Assembly: GCA_024364735.1 (NCBI GenBank)
Contig: JAGFNQ010002302.1
Location: 156,444 to 220,443 of the forward strand
DNA from: Boesenbergia rotunda
Taxonomy: Eukaryota; Streptophyta; Magnoliopsida; Zingiberales; Zingiberaceae
DNA length: 64,000 nucleotides
Direction of reading: 5' to 3'
The position numbers and the translations under genes were made by a program. Positions 1 to 12,785 of the stretch are shown piece after piece. Within the stretch, counting starts at the first letter, position 1; every line of letters begins with the position of its first letter. The notes under the pieces are model-generated. The model searched no databases. It had not been told where the DNA came from and saw only the letters and a list, made by a program, of their open reading frames with translations.

Positions 1-948
1 TCTTGTCCCTCGTATGTCATGCGCGTTCTTCTCATTCACCGGTATACTCTTCCGTAACTTTTCGTCCCTCAGATGTATCGTGCCTGTCGGTTCCCTTTCC
101 ATGTCATCATTCTCGCTTGTTGCATCTTCCACTCGACTTCTTGTGCTCCTAAACTCCTGCACACTTAGACACAAGAATCAAATACAATAGGACCTAATAA
201 CTTGGTTGACCACTTCAAAACAAACTTGAGATACTTACACCATGGTTTTATTTTTGGGTTTTACACAAAAGGTCTAATATCAATGGAGATATTTTTCTCT
301 TATAAACCTATAATCTTTCCCAAGTGTTTCTAGTGTAAGACTTTTTTGCAAGCTTACAACCCCAACAAAGGTCTCGCACTCTCCCCTCATCAAACGACTC
401 GTGGAAATCTATAACAAAATCCTGCAGGGTTGTCATGGGCAAGGTTTAGCCAACATGGAAGTAATCTCTTGGAATGGAGAGAAATGGGGCAACAAATGTA
501 CATAAACTCTTCAAGCCTTGAAGGCCAGTTGTGACTTGGGCACCGGTTGTTTGGAGACTTGAGTTCTTGCTAATCCACCGATGGAGAGGAAAGAGACTTC
601 ATTGTGAATGAGACTTTAATCCCACATTAGGTATTTTAAGGCATATTAGTTTATTTATATTGTTTTGCAAGCATGTTAGTTGTAAACAAATGCATGGTGG
701 AGAAGCTCTCTCTCACGCGTAGGTGTCCAGGGCGGGGTGCAAATATAGGGCTTGGATTTGTACTGAAGTCAGTTGACTCATGTGAGAGCACGACTTGTGC
801 GCACCGAATTCTAGAATGGTCGAGCCAAAATTTACCCAAGTGAATAAACCAACGTTTTGTCACCTGAATATTTTTGCTTGTTGCTCAAATGTAACAAATG
901 CATTAATTGAAGATTAATGAAGAATCTGTAACCTCTAGATATTTGAGC
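1..948. other. intergenic DNA, no gene recognised
   Basis: No splice-consistent coding exon, RNA gene or terminal repeat was recognised. Open frames here are short and lack a known domain. Confidence 0.5.
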
Positions 949-1223
949 TTGATGGATTAATGGGCGCCACCGGGTTATGGTGCAGCGGTAGGGCGACTAG
1001 TCGCTTTCCCAGGCATCCTCGGTTCGATCCCCAGCTAAGGCGCATTTGCAGGAATTTTTCCTCCAAATAGGGCGCGAACCCTGGGACGCTGGGCTTCTAG
1101 ACCGCCCACTGCGAGCGCTTCCCGATTTACCCTGGCGGCCGGTGGGAAACTTCCGTGTGGCCGGGCCAGTAGCCCGAGGTTGGTTGGTAACCTCGTTAAA
1201 AAAAAATTGATGGATTAATGGGC
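949..1223 (+). mobile_element. tRNA-derived SINE (family 1) with 17-bp target-site duplications
   Basis: The element body is about 966-1206. It shows a pol III box A-like stretch (TGGTGCAGCGGTAGGG, near 980) and a box B (GGTTCGATCCC, near 1020), followed by a tRNA-unrelated body and an A-rich tail at 1199-1206. The 17-bp direct repeat TTGATGGATTAATGGGC flanks it exactly, at 949-965 and 1207-1223, which is the mark of LINE-mediated insertion. Degenerate relatives lie at 21544-24148, 39555-39735 and 40805-40925. It is a retroposon and not a tRNA gene: the cloverleaf cannot be completed and a non-tRNA body follows box B. Confidence 0.9.
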
Positions 1224-3390
1224 AGTAAATTATATTAATTCGGTCGTTGAATACTGCAAGGGTCTAAACTCCAATAAATAGAGGTTGTGACCAAGAGCAG
1301 GTGAGGGTTTTTCAAGCTAATAGAAAAGATTTTCCTCCACCTTTGTTCCTTCAAATCTTCTCTCCGCCATGCATTTTTGCTCATTGGTTTACTCGTGATA
1401 GTGTTCGGGTACTTTCTCAGTTCACCCCGAGCAACCAGTGCTTAGTTGTGTATGTGATTCTGCTGTTGTATGCTAGGAAACAGACGCCCATTATCGCTTA
1501 ACGCTACACCGTAGTGACCTGTCGTCCACGTCGTTCACTTCTGGAACAGAGAAGGTGACTTAACTTGCGTGTTAAGTTAGGTATAGTGATAAGTCATTTG
1601 CGGGTTAGGTTAGGTATAGTGATGGAGTCATCAATTATAATCTACTCAAGTTAATCGGGGTTAATTCAGTGGTGTAGTCTTGATTTGACTAAGAGAGATA
1701 ATTTTCAAAAATTTTAAATATTAATCTATATGAATTTTTTGAAAGTCTAAATTCCAAATTTAAAGAGTTGAAAACGAACTTAAATTAAAAAAATTTAAGT
1801 TTATCCCTTGATTTTATTTGAAACAACGATCAATCCGATTCCAGAGCTTATCTATGATTACTTAATGACCAAGTACTTTTCACCAGTGATTGCATAACCT
1901 GATCCAATTTGAATAGAGAAGATGACTTAATTTAAATTAAGTTAGATATACTGATAGAGTCATCAATTAGAATCTACTAAGTTCGTTGGGATTAATTCGA
2001 CAGCGTAGTTCGGATTTTTTTATTAAGAGAGATAATTTTTTAAAATTTTAAATATTAATATAGATAGAATTTAAAAAAATTTCAATTATTAATGAAAAAA
2101 TCTTTCCAGTGCGTAGTCCTTAGCCATTAAGGAATTTGCGTATATTCTTGTCCAAGAAGTTTACAGGAATTTGAAATTTGAAAGTTTCAAATTCTTGCAC
2201 TGGATTGCCTCTTGCCCTCGCAACGTTGCACTTTATTTTCATTCTTTTTTCATATCCTACCCGACGCCCCGTCGCTATCGGTTTCCTGTCGCTCTCACCG
2301 TCATCCCAGCAATTACTGGACGAAGGAAGACATGTCGACTTTCTATTTGTCGCTTTCTCCTGGGGTCCAGAGAAGTTTATCGACTTGTACAAATTCTGAT
2401 GCTTCGTATGGTGTTTGCTGTCCGTTGTATGATACGAAGATAAGCCTCCGGTAACGTGGAAAGCAAACCGCCCATGGAATAACGGACACAAGCCCCTAGG
2501 GCGGTTGTGGTCGCATTCCCTTCAAAAAGTAACGGCGTTACAAATTTTCAAAGTGATGCTTGAAAGTTTGTTAAATCAAATCAGTTCTCCATACTTTTTT
2601 TTATTTAGGCAAAAAAAATCAAAAACACCCTTTTATTGTTATTATTATGAAAAGAGACTTCTATGTTGAAAAAAACTTAGAAAGATATCTTACCTGTCGA
2701 AAAAATATTTTATCTCCTCCTTTAAATTAAAATAGTGCATTACTTATCATTTAATTCTCTTTTTCTCTTTTCCATTTTAGAGCAATTGAATGTAAAATTT
2801 TATCATTTTAGAATTGATTTGTATAAGACAATATTAAAATAGTAATAATAGAATATTTAAAATAAAATTTATAAATAGAGGTTTATTTTTATATTTTTGT
2901 TAAAAATAGTGTTTTAATGATATAAATAAATAAAAGTATTTTTAAATTTTTTAATCATTTTCATACAAAAATATCCTTCCTTTAATAGACTGATCAAAAT
3001 ATTATTATATTAATTTTAATTAAGATTTGTGAAAACTTTCTAAAACAGTTAATATTGAATAACTTTAATTAAAACTACATATTTTTAATATAAAAATAGT
3101 TTATTAAAAATTAATATGAAAATATTAGATTGGTTTAATAAAAAAATATAATTTAGAAAAAAAGATAATCTTGTAAACACATTTAAATTATTTTTAGTTT
3201 ACTATTAAAATAAAAAATTTGGAGCTATTTTAAATTTATGAAATCCAAAGAGGTATTTTTGAAAAAAGGGTTAAACTGGGGCCTTCTGGAAATTTCCGTT
3301 AAAATCAATCCGCCGTTAAAGTTTATCTCGCCTTTCCATTTTCGGATCGAAGTTCGGACGGCTAGGATCGCTCCCTCGAGCTGTGCCGCT
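1224..3390. other. AT-rich intergenic DNA upstream of the reticulon gene
   Basis: No gene recognised. The block 2160-2530 is less AT-rich and open in several frames, but no frame resembles a known family. From 2580 to 3260 the DNA is strongly AT-rich without clear termini. Confidence 0.5.
1549..2085. repeat. diverged direct repeat, two copies about 370 bp apart
   Basis: A stretch at about 1549-1745 recurs in diverged form at 1917-2075. Shared words include the run around GAGTCATCAATTA, a following GGGATTAATTC/GGGGTTAATTC block and AAGAGAGATAATTTT. It is probably an old internal duplication or two members of an unrecognised repeat; no terminal structure is visible. Confidence 0.5.
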
Positions 3391-3392
3391 CA

Positions 3393-3398
3393 TATAAA
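3393..3398 (+). promoter_or_regulatory. probable TATA box of the reticulon-like gene
   Basis: TATAAA lies 82 bases upstream of the start codon at 3480, at the edge of a GC-richer segment after a long AT-rich stretch. The expected transcription start is about 3425-3430, giving a 5' leader of about 50 nt. This rests on sequence and position only. Confidence 0.55.
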
Positions 3399-3479
3399 GT
3401 CATCTTGATCGCCTCCGTTCTCTGCAACTTTTTGAAACACCGAGGACGAAGGCGATTGTTGTGGTCGGCGGCGGCGACG

Positions 3480-4677
3480 ATGGCAGAGCACGGAGAGGAG
3501 TCGCTTTTGGAGAAGATAACTGACCATTTCCACGGCTCGGAATCGTCCTCCTCCGATTCAGGCGACGAGAGATCGTCCGGACCTTCTGCGGTTGCGGCCG
3601 CTTCCAAGTCCGCCAGCTCGAAGATCTACCGCCTCTTCGGCCGCGAGAAGCCCTTGCACACGGTCCTTGGTGGCGGAAAACGTATGTGTACAGTATGCTC
3701 TCCCCTGATGCCTTTGTTTTTCGTGCGGATTTGTTTGGATTAACACGTTTTTGTTCTTCGGATTGTTTCATATCTTATTTCCGCTCATTTCATGATTTCT
3801 CCAAGCATGACTAGTTTTTGATTTCTCCACCATGAACTCGCCCCTTTCTTACCGGACAGCTACTGATGATCTACTGACCATTTTCTGAGCAGCTGCTGAT
3901 GTTTTCCTATGGAGGAACAGGAAGATCTCAGCCTGGACGCTCGGAGCGGCGACCGCTGTTTGGGTGTTGTTTGAGTTGTTGGAATACCACCTGCTGACTC
4001 TGGTGGGTCATGTGTTCATCTTATCCCTGGCCATCGTTTTCCTCTGGTCCAACGCGAGCACTTTCATCAGCAAGTCAGATCTTTCCTCTCAAATCACTTT
4101 ACCTTCAATCACTTGTCTTTCTGACGGCTTAATCTCTAAGCTCTTCATAACAGGTCCCGGCCGAACATTCCTGAGATAAGCATCCCGGAGGATCCAGTTG
4201 TGAATGTGGCGCGTTCACTAGGACATCAACTCAACTGGTTGCTAGCTTCATTGCGGGAAGTTGCTTTAGGGCGCGATCTCAAGAAGTTTCTCATTGTAAG
4301 TCGATTGCGTTTGCTTCGCAGATTGAATTGTTTTTGTAAATTGTCTATAAATCTTCGTCGCCTTGATTCTAGATTATTTGCGGCTTGTGGATTGTGTCGA
4401 TCATTGGCAATTGTGTCAACTTCTTGACCTTGTTCTACATAGGTAATTTAAATTCTTTAGAGCAAGTTTCATTTTTTTCCCAGCTCTTATTCCTTTTTTT
4501 GTTGCAGTGTTTGTTGCCCTGTACACGGTGCCTGTGCTGTATGAGAAATATGAGGACAAGATCGACGCCTTCGCCGAGAAGGCAGAAGCAGGGTTCAAGA
4601 AGCACTACGCTGTAGTTCATGCTAAATACTTGAGCAAGATCCCCAAAGTGCCACTGAAGGATAAGAAGCATCAATAA
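3480..4677 (+). CDS. reticulon-like protein B (RTNLB), complete five-exon gene
   Basis: Exons 3480-3681, 3893-4073, 4154-4295, 4373-4442 and 4508-4677 all join at GT..AG introns with consistent phase and give 254 aa. Reticulons shape tubular endoplasmic reticulum by wedging membrane hairpins into the outer leaflet. The acidic, Ser-rich N-terminus (about residues 1-65) is followed by the RHD. Its signature is visible: [12 protein letters not shown], then a long hydrophobic hairpin ([19 protein letters not shown] and on), a hydrophilic loop with PEISIPED, and a second hydrophobic hairpin ([13 protein letters not shown]). The C-terminus is basic ([13 protein letters not shown]), like the dilysine-type ends of plant RTNLBs. 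Length fits the RTNLB1-8 group (about 250-275 aa). The start is the first ATG after the TATA box and keeps the full N-terminal region. No defect is seen; this is the only intact, complete host gene in the window. Confidence 0.93.
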
Positions 4678-7600
4678 AAGGAAAGGTACTTTCTGCTTTT
4701 ATTGAATTCTCAAGTAGTGATGGCCATGAACTTTTCATGTTCAAATTGATTCCGAGTTTTATGCGGATCAGGGTAGTTTTTTTGCATTATTGTATTAAAC
4801 ATGTTGATTTGGATTTGGAAAAACGCATCATTTTGATCCAGCGTATATTTAATTTGGATACTTGGTTTTCAAATAAATCGAGATTGAAACTAGATATTGA
4901 ATTGTCCTTCTTGGCAATTTGGCCGTGATAAGAAGGTACAATGCGGATTAGATGGGAGAAAGAACTATGTAGATTTCCTATCGATCAACCCTAGGGCTTA
5001 GGAGTGAAACCAAGTACATAAGAAAGTATTTCTAACTATAGAGGTGTTATTGAGTTCAATAAGCCTTCGTTCAGCTGATATATCAAATTTATATTATTTT
5101 TCAAAGTTTATAAAAATTTATAAATTATAAAAATGTATAATTAAAATTTTAGACTAAGTTAATTAAAAAGTTTGTGTAAATGGTCTATGAGGCTTGTTTT
5201 TTTAATATATTTTTTGGTTATTAAACAAACAAAAATTAGCTTTTATTAAATTAAACACAGATTTTTTATAGATGTGTTTGTGTATATAGTTATGGATTTA
5301 ATCCCATTATACAATTTTTTTTTGGTGCTTGTGTTCATCATATTAGTGTTTCTGTATTATTTTGCTCATTTTTTTTTCAGTTGTTGATATGAGATCATAT
5401 TTAAATAAATATGCAAAAAAGGAAAAAAAAGGTTTAATTATAATAAAATAAGAAAAAAATAAATGAGGATATAATAGATGATAATTCTTTTTGCCTTTGT
5501 TTATTATTATTGTTATTTTCAAATAGCCTTGAATTTCTAGTTTAAGGTCTAATAAATTGACCAACCAAGGGATGAGTATATTTCGATATATAATATTATT
5601 AAATTATATTTTGATATCATATTTAAATTTTTATATATGATATTTTTATTATAATTTGATATATTTTGACAGTGATATATTGAAATTTTTAATATTCGTA
5701 TATTTTGATATAGTTATAAAGAGGCTATGTTATCTTGCACATTTACCGAGCTCACCATGGGTGGCACTTAGGTATGGATGATAAATTTTTTTTTTGAATT
5801 TGATATCGATTCGAATGAAAAATATGTTAGATTATGTAGTAGACGAATTTGAGATAATTGGTTGATTCTATGAAAATTTTTAATTAATTATCAAGGTAAA
5901 TCGAGAAATATTTACGGTGAATGGTCTACATCTCAAGATTCGTGTCATTTTTAGAGGAAAATTTTTTGTAAGTATGTCGTAGTTAGGAATTGAATCGTAA
6001 ATTTTTGGGATAGCGATTCGAATGAAGGACATAGAAGGATTATTGATATTTAATATTTGATTTAAATATCTGATTAAATAAAATATATATATTTTTTAAA
6101 AAATATTTAAAATATATTAATAATTTATATTAATATTAAAAATATATTATAAATATTTAATTTATATTTAAAATTATAAATATATATATTTTAAAATATG
6201 ATATTAATTTTAACGTATTTGTTTTAATGATATAGTTCGATCGAAGAATAAAAATTATTAATGTAAATATAAAAGATATAAAATTTGATTCAGAATCTGA
6301 TATATTGCTATCTCTACTGTCTACGATCGTAGTGCCTGAAAATGCAGGTGCACTGACCTGCGAGTGTCACCCATGGAGTAACAGGTGCAAAAAGGCGAGC
6401 GTAATCCCCTTTTTGAAATTTGAGTATTATTTGAAAAAAATTTGAGTATAAATTATTTCAGTATATAATAAAAATTTCAGTATACATTATCAAAATTTAA
6501 GTATGAATTGATTTACATTGAGTATTATTTAAAAAAAAATTTGAATATAAAATTTAAAAATTTGAGTATATGAGATTGCATCCACCACATCAAGATTTTC
6601 ACATAAGGATTCACCGAAATTTTATACTCAAATTTCTTAAATTAGTACTCAATTTCAAATAATTTATATTCAAATCTTTATAATATATACTGAGTTTTCA
6701 TTCTTTTATACTCACCAAATTAAGATTTTCACATGAAGGGTCATCGAAACTTTGTACTCAAATTTCTTAAATTAGTACTCAATCTCAAACAATTTATACT
6801 CAAATTTTTATAAGTATACTGAGTTTTCACTCTTTTATATTCAATCCATTAGGGAGTGAATGCAAAGAATTTATTAAGTGGAGAGTGCATGCAAAAGGCA
6901 ATTTAGGATTGGGGAGTTTTCTCCAATTAACACATATTTTAAACGAAATTTGTTTTAATATATTTGAAGTTATTAAAGATGAAAGCTGTGATATGTACTT
7001 AGATGTTTATTTTTATAAAAAAAATTAAACTAAATGTAGAACAACTTTTTACATATATTAAATGATATCGGAATGAATCATTTCGCCCCTGCAGGCATGA
7101 TACGATTGATAATAATTTACTTGGATGATTTTTCATTTTCTAGATTCGATTCTTTTCTAGTAGAACGTGTAGTATGTTGACGAAAAAAATCGCCATAGAT
7201 TGCTACGTGATCAGGCCATCGGATATCGATATCATTAGTGGTGAAATCGTCACATATCTCCGTCCCATTATTTATCCTCGTTGATCGATGAAAACTCTCG
7301 TTGAAAACTGTCAGGCAAGATCGATCAACTAAGCGAATTAGTTTGGCACAAATTTGGATATCCTTTATAAATAAATAAATATAAAAAAGGAATCGCTTAG
7401 AAATAGTGGCGAACTGAATGTCACTTAAATTTTAATAATTTATCAAATCTCGATTAAAAATTAGAAAGTTAATTTAAAATTTTATTTTTATTAAAAAATC
7501 GTGATTTATATAAATTTTTTTAAAATTGAATATGTATGACGCCTACTGTACAATAATAAATCTACTCTCAATCATTTGAATTAATTAATATTATATTAAT

Positions 7601-8584
7601 TGGATCCATTGTTGGTTGGATTTGTTAAAAAATTGATTAGATTGTTTTATATCTTAAAAAGTAACCCCTACTTTTAATTCTTTGAATATATATTAAAAAT
7701 AACATATACAATAAAAACACTTAATTTAGTTTACTGTTTCAAAAATAGAAATAGGGCCACACAATTGAAAAACGATCGATCGGACTATATGAAAACGTTT
7801 ATCATCACTAGGATATTCATAATTATGAAAGAATAATAGCACAGGGACAATCATAGGAAAGTAGCCACTTAAGAATAATGGTGGAGTATCATTCCATTTA
7901 TGAGACAGAAATGAAAGAGCTACGAGAGCAGTTATCACGCCAAATACCATTTGAGAACTCCCTCAATTAGTTTAAAATTTTTCAATAACAATGGTTTTTT
8001 CAATAATTTACAAGACGCATTTAAGATTTAGAGAATTTTGAAATTGTGGATCATATTTTGTAAATTAAATTTTCCTATTTAAATAGAATCAAATTAAAAT
8101 TTTAATTATTTTAAATTTAAATCAAATTACTATTGTTTGGGATCTCATAATTTATTTATAATTTTTTAATTTTTAAATCACTTTTTTTTTGTTACAAGTT
8201 CAAATTTTGTATTATTTAAATTTATTTAATAAATTGAGATAAGTTAAAGATATTTAAAATGAATCAAATCATTTAGTTATTTTAACATAGTTTGTTTTTT
8301 TTACGAATTTGAATTTAATTCTTAACTGGAATTTACTCATTTATATTATCAAATTCTCAATTTAAATTTATTAAAAAATATATGTTTTAAAACTTATTTA
8401 ATTATTTGTCTAACACAAATTTAGATACATATACATTTATTTGTAAGATAAACAAATAATAATTTTATTCGTTCATTTAAAATTTATTGTTTAACATAAA
8501 GCTATTATCAAATATAAATTTATTTCTTCATTTTAATTTTGTTTATTTATTTATGATATTTATAAAATCTTTATTGATAAACAC
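4678..8584. other. AT-rich intergenic DNA downstream of the reticulon gene
   Basis: It begins with the 3' UTR (an AATAAA overlaps the stop region at 4674-4679). The rest is AT-rich DNA with no gene recognised. One open frame at 7726-7950 (-) has no recognisable domain. The inverted-repeat block at 6400-6905 is listed separately. Confidence 0.55.
6400..6905. repeat. inverted and direct repeat block, possible foldback or MITE remnant
   Basis: The left half (6415-6580) repeats words such as TTTGAGTATAAATT. The right half (6610-6845) carries the reverse complement type (TACTCAAATTTCTTAAATTAG) in two tandem copies about 125 bp apart, each with ACTGAGTTTTCA/CACTCTTTTATA near its end. The whole can fold into an imperfect long hairpin. 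No target-site duplication was identified, so its class is open. Confidence 0.5.
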
Positions 8585-8750
8585 ATTTATGTTTGCAGAT
8601 ATTATTTGAACTAATATAATTTTTATTCATAAATATTAAATATATATTAAATTTATGTTTGCAAATATTATTTGAACTAATATAATTTTTATTCATAAAT
8701 ATTAAATATATATTAAATTTATGTTTGCAAATATTATTTGAACTAATATG
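8585..8750. repeat. tandem repeat, 66-bp unit, about 2.5 copies
   Basis: Units begin at 8585, 8651 and 8717 with ATTTATGTTTGCA and are nearly identical; the first differs by G for A in TTTGCAGAT. The last copy is partial. It is a local AT-rich minisatellite with no coding content. Confidence 0.9.
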
Positions 8751-10199
8751 AAATTCAAGATAATATCTCTTGTTTACTTAGGGTTTAAAAGTTAGGAATG
8801 AAAATGAAATCTATTTTATTTTCATTTATAATGCTTGGTATACGAGAATTAGAATTAAAATATAAATATAATACCCCTGATTTTATAATTCAATCTCCAA
8901 AGTTATCATTAAACCCATAAACCCCTACCAAACACCCTACCAAACACCCCTCAAAATTTAAAAGGGGATTCTGAATCAGTTTGTGAACCTTGTTTATATC
9001 CTCCTCACAACTCCTCCAATGAAAAACTTCAGTGGTCATCAACCATCAACAAGAAACTCACAACCTCGAGTCTCCAGCAGGTTGACCACATATCACGGCC
9101 AAAGTGAGCCTGGCTATGAATTGAGACTCAAGCTCAACCTAGTAGCAAATGGTGTGAACCCCCAGCTAGGTTGCATCAAAACCCATCTAACTGTGAGTTA
9201 CACCTGCTGACCACAGCAGCTATGAAACCCATCTGCCATACTTCATTTTCCTTCCATATGCATTTCTCCATTTTCTCACTTCTCTCTTCCCTTTCTCTGA
9301 TAATTTTTGTTCACCCATAATTCTTTTCCCTACTCCGTCTGCACTTCAGAGTAAACAGAACCTTCACCATCGCACTTCAAGGTAAACAGAGCACAAGGGC
9401 TAATCCTGGTCCAGGTCAGTACCCACACCCAATATCTCAACCCAAAGCACCTTACATTCTACATCACTTTGTCTCAGCCAAGTTTCCAAAGGACCAGAAA
9501 TCCTTCACCAGTGGGTCACCCAAGCTAGTCAAGGGCATGGCTAAGCAATGAATAAGGATGACACCGGAATACACACAGAGAGACTAATGGCCAACAGGCA
9601 AACTGCCCATGAACATTGGGATCATGGTCAAGTTATTGTCGCATGTCATAATTATTGGAATATGTTTTTACTATTTAGTTTGTTATTGATTTTGTTAATC
9701 TTTTGGATCAAAGTGCTCGCCAATATAAAAATAAATAAGTCCACTCGCATCTTTTTCTGATGACAATATTTATATGTTTTTATGAAGTAGGTCTCTTTAT
9801 TCTCTAAGAAAATCCAAATTCAAACATCTCAACAAATCCGAAGGAAACTTGATGTTTTCATCTTCTACAGCACTAGGTCCTTAGTGTTCAAAACAGTATC
9901 GGATTAAGTATTTGATCATTCTTAATCAATAAGTAGAAGAATGTAGATGTGTATGTAGGTCACCAACGTCCAAATGCAGCAGAGAATAGCTTGCATTGGC
10001 TAGGAAGGGAACACTTAGTTTATGCTTCATAATTTATCATGAATCATAGAACAAAACCACCGAATCTTCAGCAAATGCGATGAAGCAACAACTAAGTATC
10101 AATTCGATTTTGAAAACCAACAGCGCACGGAAGAAATTTAAACGCAAAAGCATCAAAATCGCTCGATCATACAAGAAGAAATAGGAATCGGAGGAGATC
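8751..10199. other. intergenic DNA, no gene recognised
   Basis: Moderate base composition between 8960 and 9760 gives short open frames at 8983-9210 and 9548-9760 (+) without recognisable domains. It may be remnant element DNA or part of the intron of the possible minus-strand gene starting near 10580. Confidence 0.4.
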
Positions 10200-10614
10200 T
10201 AACCGGTATTTCAACTTTTTGTGTGATGTGGGAGGTAGATCAGATAAGGAAGCAGATCTGGAGGTGGACGGAGCTAGAATCGAGTTGCGAGTCCGGCCGC
10301 CCTCGCCCCAGTTCATCTCCGAAGGCAAACTTGGAAGGCATCGCACCGAACAGGAAGGCGATGCCTCCATAGGTCCTTCGATTGCGAAGAGGATCACAAA
10401 AAATATTGACAAAATAAAGGGGAAAACAGTAAGATGGTCGGATAAAATGAACCAGTGGAGATCGATTCACTTCGCCGGAGTCGGAGAGGGATCAACCGAT
10501 CTGAAGCTCTGCCATCGGGAAGGAAGATTGGAGGAGAACGACGGCCGCAGGGACGCAGCGCGACGCCTAGTGACTCGGAGTTAGGTCATGACCACCCCTC
10601 GCTGTTCTTTTATA
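10200..10614 (-). promoter_or_regulatory. possible promoter and first exon of an unrecognised minus-strand gene
   Basis: Read on the minus strand, TATAAAAG (10614 down to 10607) is followed by a GC-rich, pyrimidine-rich leader. A minus-strand ATG near 10540 opens a very short upstream frame (MAELQIG, then stop). An ATG at 10370 opens MEASPSCSVRCLPSLPSEMN, which runs on Ser- and Arg-rich to a GT-type donor near 10204 (ACCG/GTTAGA). No later exon was found on the left. Composition contrasts sharply with the AT-rich flanks. It could be a real gene start, a truncated gene or a captured promoter; no family was recognised. Confidence 0.3.
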
Positions 10615-10643
10615 GCGTTCCGGAATCTGGGCCAGGCATATAA

Positions 10644-11206
10644 GGCATCTCCGACCTATCATTAAAATATCAAATTTAATGTCAAATCCATATCAAAATA
10701 TTTCAACCCATATTCTAAAACTTACATCAAATTTGATGTAATAAATAATATATTACCTTTATTTTTTTAATATTTAAAACTTTTTATTATATTATATAAT
10801 CAATAAAATTAAATATAATGTATATTATTAAATATTATATTATTAGATATCATAAATAAAAATTAATTTATAATAATTATTTTTTCCTTAATATTAATTA
10901 TTTATAATAAATTTAAATTAAGTGTATTTAATAGTATATTTTCATTTTATTATGTATATTTATTATATATTTATTATATTTTAATTATAATTATATTTAT
11001 AAATTATATCACTAATTTCATAAAAATTAAAATGTAAGTTGATAATTAAATTACGAATAAGAAAAAAATATAATATTATAAGAAATATTCCTTTTTAGTA
11101 TGAAATGGTGTGGGCGGGTTGGAGTTTAAATAGTATTTGGTTTTAAAATTACACCATTTTAGTGTAAAAACTACACCAAATATAATGTTTGTGGTTGGAG
11201 ATGGTC
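10644..11206. mobile_element. AT-rich MITE with short terminal inverted repeats
   Basis: The left end GGCATCTCCGACC and the right end (reverse complement GACCATCTCCAACC) form a 13-14 bp imperfect terminal inverted repeat typical of Tourist/Harbinger-type MITEs. Flanks are TAA on the left and TTA on the right, so the 3-bp duplication is not exact. The interior is about 560 bp, AT-rich and non-coding. Its right end abuts the Harbinger element starting at 11210. Confidence 0.6.
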
Positions 11207-11590
11207 TTAGGACATCCATAATTGTTTAACACCTTTGACATTATCTACCAACTCATCAAAAAATATGAGATTCACATGTCGCATACACATTAACATTAAT
11301 ATCTTTATTCTTTCATGTTCGTTTAACATTTAACATCTATTATTTATATGGTCCACATGCCACATATACATTATCTCACATATTTATTCACTCACATACA
11401 GATTTTTATTTTCAATTTCATTTGTTAATTTAAATAATTATTATTTAAAATAAATAATAATAATTTTAAAATTATTTATTATTATTTAAAATCAAAATAT
11501 TATTATAAATTTGAAATGAAAGAGTACAACATAAAAAACACACTTGCATATAATTAAAAAAATAACATATAAATTAAATATAAAACGAAA

Positions 11591-12785
11591 CTATAAAATA
11601 TTAATTCGGGGGTTATTATTGTATTGTAACCAAATATGTTCAACTAAGTCAACACGAAGTTGGTGATGCACATGATTATCACGTAGTTGGGAATTTGTCC
11701 AAAAATAATCATGAAATCCTTGGTTTGATCCCTGGACGGGTTGTGCAGGTTTGTCACCTTCATCGTTGAACCAATTTGTCACGTGATCTCTCTCATCTTT
11801 CATAATCATGTTGTGCAAAATAATGCATGCTAACATAATATGTTTTAACTTTTTTCAATACTAATAACGAGCTAGACCTCTGACAATTGCCCATCGAGCT
11901 TGGACTACCTCAAATGCTTGTTCAACATCTTTTTTGGCAACCTCTTGTCTTTTCTTAAATAATCTCCTCTTGGGATCTTCTGGGCAAGGAAAAGTCTTCA
12001 CGAAAATAGCTCATTTCTGGATATATTCCATCTATTAGATAATACCCCTTCTTATATTGAATGTTGTTGATCATGAAATTAATCCACGGGACATTTCCTT
12101 ACAAGACGTTTTTGATTATAGGAGATTCATATAACACATTAAGATCATTACATGAATCTGCGACACCAAAGAATGCATGACATATTCACAAGTCTTGAAA
12201 TGTGACCGCTTTAAGCATGATTGTTAGTGTTCCATGACCTCTTATAAATTAGCCTTTCCAAGCAACTGGATAATTTTTTCATTCCCAATGCATGCAATCA
12301 AGGCTGCCTAATATTTCAAGGAAGTCGTGCCTCTCATCATGCAATTGAAGAAGACGTTGAACTTCATCAATATTTGGTTTTCTCAAGTATTGATTACCAA
12401 AGAGTTCAACCATATAAACGTAGAACTTGAAAAGACATTGGATGGTGGTTGATTGACTCATGCGTAGGTACTTATCAAGATGGTCAGCTGGGACTCTATA
12501 AGTTAATTGACGAATCGTAGTTGTGCATTGTTGTAGTGGTGTCAAGCATTGTTTATTCGCAGCATCATCCCTCTGCAGAAAATACGATGAATGACTCTCA
12601 AGTGCATTCACTATGCAACAAAATAAATCTCTTCGCATGCGAAATCGTCTTCGAAATATTTGATCTGGATATACTGGGTTTGTAGAGAAATAATCATTGA
12701 AGAGCCTCACATGCCAGACTTTACGATTTCTTTGGATGAACCTTCTTCTTTGCCGCATCTCGTTATTACAACAGCTATATTCCAA
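11591..12785 (-). pseudogene. PIF/Harbinger DDE transposase pseudogene
   Basis: Transcribed leftward. The N-terminal block (12785-12279) has the family hallmarks WHVRLFNDYF, YPDQIFRRRFRMRR and LGSLDCMHW, the last holding the first catalytic Asp. It is then cut by a stop where a Trp is expected. Further left, in the same or shifted frames, come the remains of the second Asp region (CNDLNVL), the third-motif region (GYYLIDGIYP) and the C-terminal CIILHNMIMKDER block (11836-11591). At least five in-frame stops and shifts make it non-functional. Such enzymes cut at 3-bp TTA/TAA sites and need the ORF1 partner encoded to its right. Confidence 0.88.

Noticed and set aside
966..1060. tRNA gene suggested by box A and box B
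   Set aside because: No full cloverleaf, a long non-tRNA body follows and 17-bp duplications flank it; it is a SINE.
2120..2491. 123-codon open frame (-) with overlapping frames on plus
   Set aside because: No recognisable family, no splice or promoter context; several frames are open at once, as in chance GC-richer DNA.
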